This document shows positions 9,210 to 16,647 of a stretch of 64,000 nucleotides of DNA, one piece after another. The notes under the pieces are model-generated. The model searched no databases and had not been told where the DNA came from. It worked only from the letters and a program-made list of their open reading frames with translations. This stretch comes from Bacteroidota bacterium (GTDB taxonomy: Bacteria > Bacteroidota > Bacteroidia > AKYH767-A > 2013-40CM-41-45). Every line of letters starts with the position of its first letter. Position 1 is the stretch's first letter. Location of the stretch: NCBI GenBank assembly GCA_016711505.1, contig JADJSV010000008.1, positions 131,035 through 195,034 of the forward strand, in the 5' to 3' direction. A program made the translations under genes and the position numbers.

Positions 9210-9773
9210 ATGAAAAAAGTAATTTTTGCAATAGCATTATTAATTTCGACATCAGCTGTTTTCGGACAGAAAGTTTTGACAAAGAACGGTAAGGTTCATT
9301 TTGATGCGACAAGTCCAAACTCTCCAGAAAAAATCGATGCTACAAACGACAAAACAATGAGTGTGATTGATGCTTCAACAGGTGCGATTGAATTTGCGCT
9401 ATTAATGAAAGCATTTAGTTTTGAAAAAGCACTTATGCAGGAACATTTCAACGAGAATTATGTTGAGTCAGATAAATTTCCGAAAGCATCTTTCAAAGGT
9501 ACGATCACAAATATGAGTAGTATCGATCTGAAGAAAGACGGGACGTATCCTGCAACTGTGAAAGGACAAATGACACTTCACGGTGAAACGAAAGAGATCA
9601 GTGCAACAGGAAACATTACAGTAAAAGGTGGAAGTATCACTGCAGCAAAATCGGAATTCAGTTTAATGCTTGCAGATTATAAGATCGAAGTTCCATCAGT
9701 AGTAAAAGACAAAGTATCAAAAGAAGCAAAGATCACTGTTGATCTAAGTTTCCAGCCGATGGCTGCTAAATAA
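9210..9773 (+). CDS. YceI-like periplasmic protein (copy 2)
   Basis: 187 residues with a signal peptide ending Val-Phe-Gly-Gln (about residue 20). It shares with the 3108-3662 protein the Gln-Glu-His-Phe-Asn-Glu block, the Lys-Phe-Pro-Lys-Ala-Ser-Phe-Lys-Gly strand and the Leu-His-Gly-(Glu/Val) turn, so the two are paralogues. Probably a lipophilic-ligand binding lipocalin-like barrel in the periplasm; ligand unknown. Last gene of the cytochrome group, followed after 36 bp by a strong intrinsic terminator. Confidence 0.85.
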   Translation: MKKVIFAIALLISTSAVFGQKVLTKNGKVHFDATSPNSPEKIDATNDKTMSVIDASTGAIEFALLMKAFSFEKALMQEHFNENYVESDKFPKASFKGTITNMSSIDLKKDGTYPATVKGQMTLHGETKEISATGNITVKGGSITAAKSEFSLMLADYKIEVPSVVKDKVSKEAKITVDLSFQPMAAK

Positions 9774-9809
9774 AGACAGGGTTTACAAATTAGGTGTTCA
9801 TGTGGTTTG

Positions 9810-9842
9810 ACCCGCTCGGCAGAAATGTTGGGCGGGTTTTTT
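9810..9842 (+). terminator. Intrinsic terminator after yceI copy 2
   Basis: A 12-bp stem (9810-9821 with 9826-9837, including G-U pairs) closed by a GAAA tetraloop and followed directly by a T-run. The polarity fits the plus-strand cytochrome/YceI unit. Confidence 0.85.
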
Positions 9843-9899
9843 ATGTCGATTAAAGTGTGACCCCGGCTTAGACGCCTGAACAAATTATATTGCAAGAAA

Positions 9900-10313
9900 T
9901 TAAAATAACTTCCCAATTAACCTATCAACCGAATAAACATCCACCGAAAAAGGAATTGCCCACAACATCAGAACAAAAATAAAACGCGGGAAGTAGTGTT
10001 GCATGTCCCACATAGCTTTGATGGAGGAGAATGAAATTGCTACGAACAGGAGATCAACAGAGAGGATGGCGAGGGTTGGGAATTTCAGGAGGCCTATGAA
10101 CAGGAATAAGCCGCCGATGAGTTCTGCGTAGGATGAGATGGTGATCAGTGGCTTTAGTAAGGACTTGGGCCAGATGGTAGGATTCATCGGATCGTCGAAG
10201 GTGCGGACGACGTTGGAAATTTTTATGCGGAAAATTTTGTCGTAACCCTGAAAGAAAAAAAGCGAGCCTGTGACCAGTCTCAGCATTAAGGTTACAATGT
10301 CAAGGTTTTCCAT
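9900..10313 (-). CDS. DoxX-like four-helix membrane protein
   Basis: 137 residues with four hydrophobic helices. The first carries the DoxX-type Leu-Arg-Leu-Val-Thr-Gly-Ser-Leu-Phe-Phe-Phe-Gln-Gly motif, and the third has Glu-Leu-Ile-Gly-Gly-Leu-Phe-Leu. DoxX-family members are poorly characterised inner-membrane proteins, some tied to quinone or thiol redox chemistry. It lies downstream of the cbb3 cluster on the same strand, separated by 63 bp, so it could be the last gene of that transcript or independent. Confidence 0.7.
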   Translation of the reverse strand: MENLDIVTLMLRLVTGSLFFFQGYDKIFRIKISNVVRTFDDPMNPTIWPKSLLKPLITISSYAELIGGLFLFIGLLKFPTLAILSVDLLFVAISFSSIKAMWDMQHYFPRFIFVLMLWAIPFSVDVYSVDRLIGKLF

Positions 10314-10376
10314 TTATAAATTGATTTAGTCAAAGCTACAAAAAAAGATTTATCTAAATCCCGCTCAATTAACTTT

Positions 10377-11036
10377 TCAATGACTGCAACAAGAATGTGG
10401 CTGATAATTGATGCCCCTGAAGATCAACCAGACGCCCATTACAAGTGCAATGTATGGAATAGCCTGACGCACGTACCTCTGAAATTTAAAATTCAACACT
10501 TGCCCGGTTAAAGTCAGGAATAACATCATCGGAACTGTTCCCAAACCAAACAGCGCCATATAGCCGGCGCTCCCTCCTACGCTGCCCATTGCCAACGATG
10601 CTCCTAAGGCAAGATAAACAAAACCGCATGGAAGAATTCCGTTTGCAAGTCCGATTCCCAGTGATGAATATTTTGAATCGGATTGCAGCATTTTTCGGAA
10701 AATTTTTTTAATCGAATTTGTCAGGCTGTACAAAAAACCATTGAAGGGTTTAAACTTTTTGCTGATCAGAGGAATTCCGGCAATCAACAAAATCGATACT
10801 CCGGATACAATGGAAACAGTTTTCTGAAAGCCTGTCAATGATAAAGATCTTCCGAATAATCCAATAACAGCTCCCAATACAGAATAAGTTACGATACGTC
10901 CGAGATTATAGAAGATCTTCCCACGTAAAGCAAGACCTGTTCCTTTCTTTGGCAACGTAAGAGCAATTGGTCCGCACATACCGGCGCAATGGAAACTTCC
11001 CATAAAGCCAAAAAGAAATGCTGTCAGGATCCACAT
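10377..11036 (-). CDS. SafE/DsbD-like membrane protein of the cbb3 locus
   Basis: 219 residues, about six membrane helices. It resembles the 'sulfite exporter TauE/SafE' proteins with a DsbD-like core found at the end of Bacteroidota cco operons: Gly-Ser-Phe-His-Cys-Ala-Gly-Met-Cys-Gly-Pro in helix 1 and Gly-Ile-Leu-Pro-Cys-Gly-Phe-Val-Tyr in helix 4. The paired Cys motifs suggest a role in copper or thiol handling during oxidase assembly rather than true sulfite export. The His-Ser-Cys-Cys-Ser-His C-terminus is a further possible metal site. Ten bp downstream of ccoH. Confidence 0.78.
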   Translation of the reverse strand: MWILTAFLFGFMGSFHCAGMCGPIALTLPKKGTGLALRGKIFYNLGRIVTYSVLGAVIGLFGRSLSLTGFQKTVSIVSGVSILLIAGIPLISKKFKPFNGFLYSLTNSIKKIFRKMLQSDSKYSSLGIGLANGILPCGFVYLALGASLAMGSVGGSAGYMALFGLGTVPMMLFLTLTGQVLNFKFQRYVRQAIPYIALVMGVWLIFRGINYQPHSCCSH

Positions 11037-11046
11037 ATCAATTTAA

Positions 11047-11496
11047 TTAATTCAGATTAATTTTTTCTTCGGTAAAGTATTCCTGTTGTCCATCCCTATA
11101 ATTCACCTTAACATTCCAGCGACCGGATGCCATTTCTTTTGATGAAAGACTTTGAGAAAGTTCTTCATTCAATTGCAAAGGAACTTCAAAATCATAGGCA
11201 GATTTATCGGGTTTGAAAAAAGTGATTCGTCCTTCTAACTTCGAGCCTTTAAATTTTTCAGGAAACTGAAATACTACCTGATCATTAACAGATGAAATCA
11301 GCACTTGCTGATCTAATGCTGCGGAGTTATTCATTTTATTGATCTGATTCTGATATTGAATTTCCAGGTCATAATAATTCGCAGAAACAAGATCAACTTC
11401 GTGTTGAGAACATTTATAGACCAATGTAGAAATGAATACTATGAATAATCCTATGAAGGCTGCAATTCCAAATCCCCAGTTAAATTTTATTTTCAT
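11047..11496 (-). CDS. ccoH: cbb3 oxidase assembly protein CcoH/FixH
   Basis: 149 residues with a single N-terminal membrane helix and a periplasmic domain of the FixH type (Val-Ser-Ala-Asn-Tyr-Tyr-Asp-Leu-Glu-Ile-Gln-Tyr-Gln after the helix; Gly-Arg-Trp-Asn-Val-Lys-Val-Asn-Tyr near the C-terminus). FixH proteins are needed for cbb3 oxidase maturation. Lies between ccoG and the SafE-like gene with spacers of about 10 bp, so it is part of the cco operon. Confidence 0.85.
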   Translation of the reverse strand: MKIKFNWGFGIAAFIGLFIVFISTLVYKCSQHEVDLVSANYYDLEIQYQNQINKMNNSAALDQQVLISSVNDQVVFQFPEKFKGSKLEGRITFFKPDKSAYDFEVPLQLNEELSQSLSSKEMASGRWNVKVNYRDGQQEYFTEEKINLN

Positions 11497-11508
11497 GATC
11501 TCTGCTTT

Positions 11509-12909
11509 TTAATTTGGTGATGGTCCGAGGAAGTTTGTTTTAATATTACTTACCACTTTACCATTTGAAAGAACTTTTATATGAACAGGAGTTTTTATAC
11601 TTGTTAAATCTTCAGCATGAAGAATAACAAAAAACACTCCATCGATAGTACCATCCTTCTTCAGTAATGATACTTTTTCACCGACAAATTTAATTTCGCC
11701 TTTTGGATGATCGAGAACGATTTCAAGATTAAGATCACCAAAAGTTTTATTAACGAGTTGAATATTGTAGAGATTACTTACATGTGTACTATCTACCATC
11801 TGGTAAAGCTGTCCCGGAGTACGCATGATCGTAGATTCGACATCGGTACGCAGTGACAATAAAATGATAAGGGAAGTTAACAACAAGAGCAATACAACAC
11901 CATAGCCGATGATCCTTGAGGTGACTTTGAATTTCTTTTTATCAGCAATGCTGTTTTCACTTGTATAACGGATCAATCCTTCAGGCAGATTTACTTTTTG
12001 CATGATAGAATTACATGCATCGATACAAGCGGTGCAATTAACACATTCAAGTTGGGTTCCATTGCGGATATCAATTCCGGTAGGACAAACGCTTACACAT
12101 TGATGGCAATCGATGCAATCGCCGGCAGTTCTCTTTTCATCCTTATGTATTTTCGCACGTGGTTCACCTCTTGAATAATCATAAGCAATGACAACAGAAT
12201 TTCTGTCAAGTAAAACTCCTTGTAAACGACCATAGGGACAAACTACTATACACGCCTGCTCTCTGAACCGTGCATACACACCATAGAAAACAGCTGTAAA
12301 AACTACCAAAGCTCCAAATCCAACCAGGTGCATCATTGGTCCTTCTGTTACCAGAAGTTTCATCTGATCAACGCCAATGATATAGGCAAGAAATGTATTT
12401 GCAATAATGAATGCAATGACAAAAAAGATGCTGTGTTTTAAAAGTTTCTTTCGGATTTTAGTCCCATCCCATGGAGATTTGTGCAGAAGTTTTTGCTGAG
12501 CAGAGTCCCCTTCGATAAAGTATTCAATTTTTCTGAATACCATTTCCATGAAGATCGTCTGGGGACAAGCCCAGCCACACCACACTCGCCCAAATACAAC
12601 TGTGAATAATATTATGAATACAAAAAAGGTAAGCATTGCGAGCACAAACAGGAAAAAATCCTGAGGCCAGAAAGGAATACCGAATAAAATAAATTTTCTC
12701 TGAATGACATTAAAAAGAAACATGGCATGGCCATTCCATTTCATGAACGGACCTGAAAAGAGAAGAGTCAGTAAGATAATACTGACTATTGTTCTCTTAT
12801 TATAAAGTTTACCATGAGGTTTCTTCGGATAAATCCACGCCCGCTTCCCATCTTCACCTATTGTCGCAATGCTGTCGCGAAACGACTCATCCTTTATATT
12901 ACTACTCAT
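11509..12909 (-). CDS. ccoG: cbb3 oxidase accessory ferredoxin CcoG
   Basis: 466-residue membrane polyferredoxin (RdxA/FixG family) implicated in Cu(II) reduction for cbb3 assembly. Visible: N-terminal helices, a NapH-like Gly-Arg-Val-Trp-Cys-Gly-Trp-Ala-Cys-Pro-Gln-Thr motif (about residues 109-120), a cytosolic dicluster segment with Cys-Ile-Asp-Cys-His-Gln-Cys-Val-Ser-Val-Cys-Pro and Cys-Val-Asn-Cys-Thr-Ala-Cys-Ile-Asp-Ala-Cys, another helix, and a C-terminal Ig-like periplasmic domain. Length is typical. Follows ccoP after 2 bp. Confidence 0.94.
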   Translation of the reverse strand: MSSNIKDESFRDSIATIGEDGKRAWIYPKKPHGKLYNKRTIVSIILLTLLFSGPFMKWNGHAMFLFNVIQRKFILFGIPFWPQDFFLFVLAMLTFFVFIILFTVVFGRVWCGWACPQTIFMEMVFRKIEYFIEGDSAQQKLLHKSPWDGTKIRKKLLKHSIFFVIAFIIANTFLAYIIGVDQMKLLVTEGPMMHLVGFGALVVFTAVFYGVYARFREQACIVVCPYGRLQGVLLDRNSVVIAYDYSRGEPRAKIHKDEKRTAGDCIDCHQCVSVCPTGIDIRNGTQLECVNCTACIDACNSIMQKVNLPEGLIRYTSENSIADKKKFKVTSRIIGYGVVLLLLLTSLIILLSLRTDVESTIMRTPGQLYQMVDSTHVSNLYNIQLVNKTFGDLNLEIVLDHPKGEIKFVGEKVSLLKKDGTIDGVFFVILHAEDLTSIKTPVHIKVLSNGKVVSNIKTNFLGPSPN

Positions 12910-12911
12910 TT

Positions 12912-13901
12912 CTACTTTTTGCTTAAGGCAATTGATTGAACACTATCTACGACAACTGAATCTGCCACCACTACACTATCAGTTACTTCAACCCATTTGT
13001 CACCTTGAGGCTCCTTTGGAGCTGCAGGATTTGTTCCCTGAAGTGTGAGAATATAACTCGCTACTTCCTGTATAGCTTTTGGGGTTAACTGAGTTTTCCA
13101 GCTGATCATTCCTTTTGCGGGAACACCTTCGGTCACGGTATTAAAAATGTTTTTAATACCTCCGCCATGAATCCAGAATTCGTCTGTTAAATTCGGACCA
13201 ACATTACCTTGTCCAAAATCTCCATGACAAGCCTTACAACTTTTTATGTAGGTTTCTTTACCTGCTGCAATAGAACCTGCTTCAGTTAAAGTAACTACAG
13301 AAGCTGAAGTAATGTAGTTCGCATCATTTTCCATTCTGGCTTTTCTTTCAAGTTCTGCGTTTTTCATTTCTTCGTTGTATTCAGCAAGTTGCAATTTTCC
13401 TGAACCTGAGACGTGGAAATTGAACAGATAAACAAATGCGAATACGATAGTGATATAGAAACCGTACTTCCACCATGGTGGTAATTGATTGTCCAGTTCC
13501 TGAATACCATCGTAATTATGATCCAGCATAACATCTTTCTCCTTTTCAATAGGAACAGCTTTCACAAGACTGTGCATGATTCTGGAGTAAAGAGAAGGCC
13601 TTACAATTTCCGGTGACAATTCAGCGGCTTCCGCCTGAGTACTACCTGTTGGAGCATATTTACCTTCCACAATTTTTGTCAGCGCACGAATAGTATGCGA
13701 CATAGTGTAGATTGTTAAAAGGACTATGAATCCTAATAAGATCCAGATATAAGTTACAGGATCAAAAAACATTTTTGGAATCTGAACAACTTCAGGTTTT
13801 TTAACCTCTGTTGCTACTTCCTGAGCATATGATGTGAATTGCATGAAAAGCAAAACAGTTGTGGCAGCGATCAGCTTTATGGAATTATTTATCCTTTTCA
13901 T
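12912..13901 (-). CDS. ccoP: cbb3 oxidase cytochrome c subunit CcoP (monoheme)
   Basis: About 329 residues from the ATG at 13901, which gives a proper signal peptide (Met-Lys-Arg...Ser-Tyr-Ala-Gln) and sits just after ccoQ; an upstream ATG at 13946 would add 15 residues inside ccoQ. Two membrane helices follow (about 45-65 and 150-170 of the mature protein), then one cytochrome c domain with Cys-Lys-Ala-Cys-His and Gly-Asn-Val-Gly-Pro-Asn-Leu. Proteobacterial CcoP carries two hemes; only one CxxCH is present. The Val/Ala/Ser-rich C-terminal tail is low complexity. It passes electrons to CcoNO. Confidence 0.92.
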   Translation of the reverse strand: MKRINNSIKLIAATTVLLFMQFTSYAQEVATEVKKPEVVQIPKMFFDPVTYIWILLGFIVLLTIYTMSHTIRALTKIVEGKYAPTGSTQAEAAELSPEIVRPSLYSRIMHSLVKAVPIEKEKDVMLDHNYDGIQELDNQLPPWWKYGFYITIVFAFVYLFNFHVSGSGKLQLAEYNEEMKNAELERKARMENDANYITSASVVTLTEAGSIAAGKETYIKSCKACHGDFGQGNVGPNLTDEFWIHGGGIKNIFNTVTEGVPAKGMISWKTQLTPKAIQEVASYILTLQGTNPAAPKEPQGDKWVEVTDSVVVADSVVVDSVQSIALSKK

Positions 13902-13905
13902 ACTC

Positions 13906-14094
13906 TTACAATATTGAATTAGGGTTATTATTATTTTCTGATTCAAGCGGTATTCTGCTTACTTCTTCGAGACTGGAATTCTTTGTTCTTAATGCCCAGA
14001 TGAAAACAGCCATAAAGAAGATAAAGAAGACAAGCAGTGAGAACATTGGATAAGTTGCTATCCCTTCTATTCCTTTGAAATAATTTTTAAACAT
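13906..14094 (-). CDS. ccoQ: cbb3 oxidase small subunit CcoQ-like
   Basis: 62 residues with one hydrophobic helix (about 19-36) followed by a polar acidic tail. Size, topology and position between ccoNO and ccoP match CcoQ/FixQ, which stabilises the oxidase. Sequence conservation in this family is weak, so the name rests largely on context. Confidence 0.75.
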   Translation of the reverse strand: MFKNYFKGIEGIATYPMFSLLVFFIFFMAVFIWALRTKNSSLEEVSRIPLESENNNNPNSIL

Positions 14095-14112
14095 GATGAT
14101 CTTTTTTTACAA

Positions 14113-16236
14113 TTATTTAACTGAAGAAAATTTCTCGCCCTTGATATCGGTACCAAGTCTTTGCAAGTATGCAATTATGGCAACTATCTCTTTATTTGGA
14201 GCAACCTTAACACCTGCTTTTGCAAGATCATCAGCGATCAGAATTTCCTGTTTCACTAATTCCTGATTTGCTATTTTATCAAAGTCATTGTCATAAGGAA
14301 CACCAAGTTTTCTCATTACATTAATTTTTGCTGCAGTTAATGAAGTATCGAGATCATCTTCGATCAGGAAATCATAAGCAGGCATGATTGATCCGGGAGA
14401 CATTGTAGTTGGATCGAGCATGTGATTATAATGCCATGAGTTCGGATATTTTGAACCTTCACGAGCTAAATCAGGTCCGGTACGTTTAGAACCCCATTGG
14501 AAAGGATGATCATACACAAATTCACCTGCTTTAGAATATTCACCATAACGTTCGGTCTCACTTCTGAAAGGACGAATCATTTGTGAGTGACAAGTGTAAC
14601 AACCTTCACGGATATAGATGTCGCGGCCTTGTAATTCAAGAGGAGTATAAGGCTTCACGCTAGCGATAGTCGGGATGTTTGATTTCACAGTCAACATTGG
14701 AATTATTTCAATCATACCTCCGATCAGAATCATAACTAAACTTACGATGAGCATTTGAACAGGACGTCTTTCAATCCAACGATGCCAGTGACCTTTATGT
14801 ACAACAGCATTTTTCTCAAGTGCAGGAGCAGAAGTTTCTTCATTGGCAACAAATTTTCCTGATGCTGCAGTTTTGTAAAGATTATAAACCATCACCAATG
14901 CACCGATCAGGTATAAAGATCCACCGAAAGCACGGAGACGATACATAGGGACGATCTGCACAACTGTTTCAAGGAAGTTTGGATATTTTAAGACACCTTC
15001 CGGAGTAAATTCTTTCCACATAAGAGACTGTGCAAATCCTGCCCAATACAATGGGACAGCATAGAATATAATTCCTAAGGTTGCAATCCAGAAATGGAAA
15101 TTTGCCAGTTTCTTTGAGAAGATATTTACATTATACATTCGTGGGATCAACCAGTATAGAATACCGAAAGTCAACATTCCATTCCATCCAAGTCCACCTA
15201 CGTGAACGTGTGCAACTATCCAGTCAGTAAAGTGAGAGATTGCATTTACGCTTTTCAATGAAAGCATAGGTCCTTCAAAAGTTGACATACCATATGCAGT
15301 AATAGCAACGACCATAAATTTAAGTACTGTACTTTCACGGACTTTATCCCACGCACCACGAAGAGTAAGTAATCCGTTGATCATACCACCCCAGGAAGGA
15401 GCGATCAACATTATACTGAATACAACACCGAGAGATTGTGCCCAATCAGGAAGAGAAGTATATAACAAGTGATGCGGACCTGCCCAGATATATAAAAAGA
15501 TCAGAGCCCAGAAATGGATGATAGAAAGTTTGTATGAATAAACCGGACGGTTAGCTGCTTTAGGAACGAAGTAATACATCAAACCTAAGTACGGAGTAGT
15601 CAGGAAAAACGCAACAGCGTTGTGTCCATACCACCACTGAACCAAAGCATCCTGAACACCTGCAAATATTGAATAGCTTTTAAACAATGAAACAGGTAAT
15701 GCAAGAGAGTTAACGATATGAAGTACGGCAACAGTAACAACTGTAGCAATGTAAAACCAGATCGCTACATATAAATGTCTTTCACGTCTCTTGAGGATCG
15801 TTCCAAACATGTTTATACCAAAGATCACCCAAACGATAGCAATCATGATATCAATCGGCCATTCAAGTTCTGCGTACTCTTTACTGGTAGTAATGCCAAG
15901 CGGAAGAGTCAGCGCTGCGGAGACAATGATAAGTTGCCAGCCCCAGAAATGTATCTTACTAAGTACATCACTGAACATACGGGCCTTCAGTAATCTCTGA
16001 AGCGAGTAATAAACGCCCATAAAAATACCATTTCCTACAAATGCAAAGATCACTGCATTAGTATGCAATGGTCTTAAACGTCCAAAGTTTCCGATCGGAC
16101 CAAAGTTGAATTTCGCACTTGTTAATTGAAGGGCGATGATCAACCCAACAAGCATTCCGACGACTCCCCATATGACAGTAGCAACTGCAAAATTGCGGAC
16201 AATCTTATTGTCGTAACTAAATTTTTCTATGTTCAT
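14113..16236 (-). CDS. ccoNO: Fused cbb3 cytochrome oxidase subunits I and II (CcoNO)
   Basis: 707-residue fusion. The CcoN part (about residues 1-470) is the heme-copper oxidase core with about twelve helices and histidine ligand motifs: Leu-Arg-Pro-Leu-His-Thr-Asn (low-spin heme), Gly-His-Asn-Ala-Val, Gly-Pro-His-His-Leu (CuB) and Val-Ala-His-Val-His-Val-Gly-Gly (hemes b/b3). The CcoO part follows a membrane helix near 500 and has Arg-Glu-Gly-Cys-Tyr-Thr-Cys-His-Ser-Gln-Met-Ile-Arg-Pro-Phe (heme c) with Met-Pro-Ala-Tyr as likely distal ligand. High-affinity terminal oxidase reducing O2 and pumping protons. The NO fusion is characteristic of Bacteroidota. Its ATG overlaps the ccoS stop by 4 bp. 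Confidence 0.95.
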   Translation of the reverse strand: MNIEKFSYDNKIVRNFAVATVIWGVVGMLVGLIIALQLTSAKFNFGPIGNFGRLRPLHTNAVIFAFVGNGIFMGVYYSLQRLLKARMFSDVLSKIHFWGWQLIIVSAALTLPLGITTSKEYAELEWPIDIMIAIVWVIFGINMFGTILKRRERHLYVAIWFYIATVVTVAVLHIVNSLALPVSLFKSYSIFAGVQDALVQWWYGHNAVAFFLTTPYLGLMYYFVPKAANRPVYSYKLSIIHFWALIFLYIWAGPHHLLYTSLPDWAQSLGVVFSIMLIAPSWGGMINGLLTLRGAWDKVRESTVLKFMVVAITAYGMSTFEGPMLSLKSVNAISHFTDWIVAHVHVGGLGWNGMLTFGILYWLIPRMYNVNIFSKKLANFHFWIATLGIIFYAVPLYWAGFAQSLMWKEFTPEGVLKYPNFLETVVQIVPMYRLRAFGGSLYLIGALVMVYNLYKTAASGKFVANEETSAPALEKNAVVHKGHWHRWIERRPVQMLIVSLVMILIGGMIEIIPMLTVKSNIPTIASVKPYTPLELQGRDIYIREGCYTCHSQMIRPFRSETERYGEYSKAGEFVYDHPFQWGSKRTGPDLAREGSKYPNSWHYNHMLDPTTMSPGSIMPAYDFLIEDDLDTSLTAAKINVMRKLGVPYDNDFDKIANQELVKQEILIADDLAKAGVKVAPNKEIVAIIAYLQRLGTDIKGEKFSSVK

Positions 16237-16406
16237 AATTCTTCTTGTGTTTTCTGGTTCTTTTGTTTTTCATCATCAAAGAGAATTCTGACAGATGGAG
16301 TATAATCGTCGTCGAACTGTCCATCCTTCACGCTCCAGATAAAAGCGAAAAGGAAGGCTATTGCCAGCAGAAGACTGAATAAAATAAGGAGGAAAATTAT
16401 GCTCAT
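16233..16406 (-). CDS. ccoS: cbb3 oxidase maturation protein CcoS
   Basis: 57-residue gene found by translating the minus strand upstream of ccoNO. It begins Met-Ser-Ile-Ile-Phe-Leu-Leu-Ile, has one N-terminal helix, then Ala-Phe-Ile-Trp-Ser-Val-Lys-Asp-Gly-Gln-Phe-Asp-Asp, the hallmark CcoS motif (Trp...Gly-Gln-Phe-Asp-Asp), and a charged tail. The TGA overlaps the ccoNO ATG by 4 bp. CcoS is required for cofactor insertion into cbb3 oxidase. A GGAGG-like sequence lies within, not before, the gene, so start choice rests on homology. Confidence 0.9.
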   Translation of the reverse strand: MSIIFLLILFSLLLAIAFLFAFIWSVKDGQFDDDYTPSVRILFDDEKQKNQKTQEEL

Positions 16407-16425
16407 TTGTTTTAAAATTCTTGGA

Positions 16426-16469
16426 TAAAAGTAATTTCATGGCTTCTGACTTCTAATGATTCGGGTCAA
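16426..16469 (-). promoter_or_regulatory. Putative FNR-regulated promoter of ccoS-NOQPGH
   Basis: On the minus strand TTGAC-CCGA-ATCAT (16456-16469) matches 8 of 10 conserved positions of the FNR box TTGATnnnnATCAA. A TACTTTTA (16426-16433) resembles the Bacteroidota -7 consensus TAnnTTTG at 7 of 8 positions. The two centres are 33 bp apart, placing the box near -41 of the predicted start site, the classic class II activator position. The same 33-bp spacing is seen upstream of usp-hemN. Confidence 0.6.
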
Positions 16470-16647
16470 TAGCGAGTATGATGTTTGTCAGTTTAAAAGC
16501 GGGATTAATTGTAAAAAGTCAACAAAATGTGGAAATACAGTTTTTAACATGGAGAAAAATGAGAAAAAAAGGGAGAAAATAAAGAGAGAAAAAGGTATTT
16601 ATTTTTAATACTCTTTTCTCTCTTCAAAATTGTAAAATATTTGAATT

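Noticed and set aside
10321..10333. TTGA-N5-TCAA near the DoxX start, resembling an FNR box
   Set aside because: Half-site spacing is five rather than six bases, which is outside normal FNR/CRP geometry, and it sits only 8 bp from the start codon.
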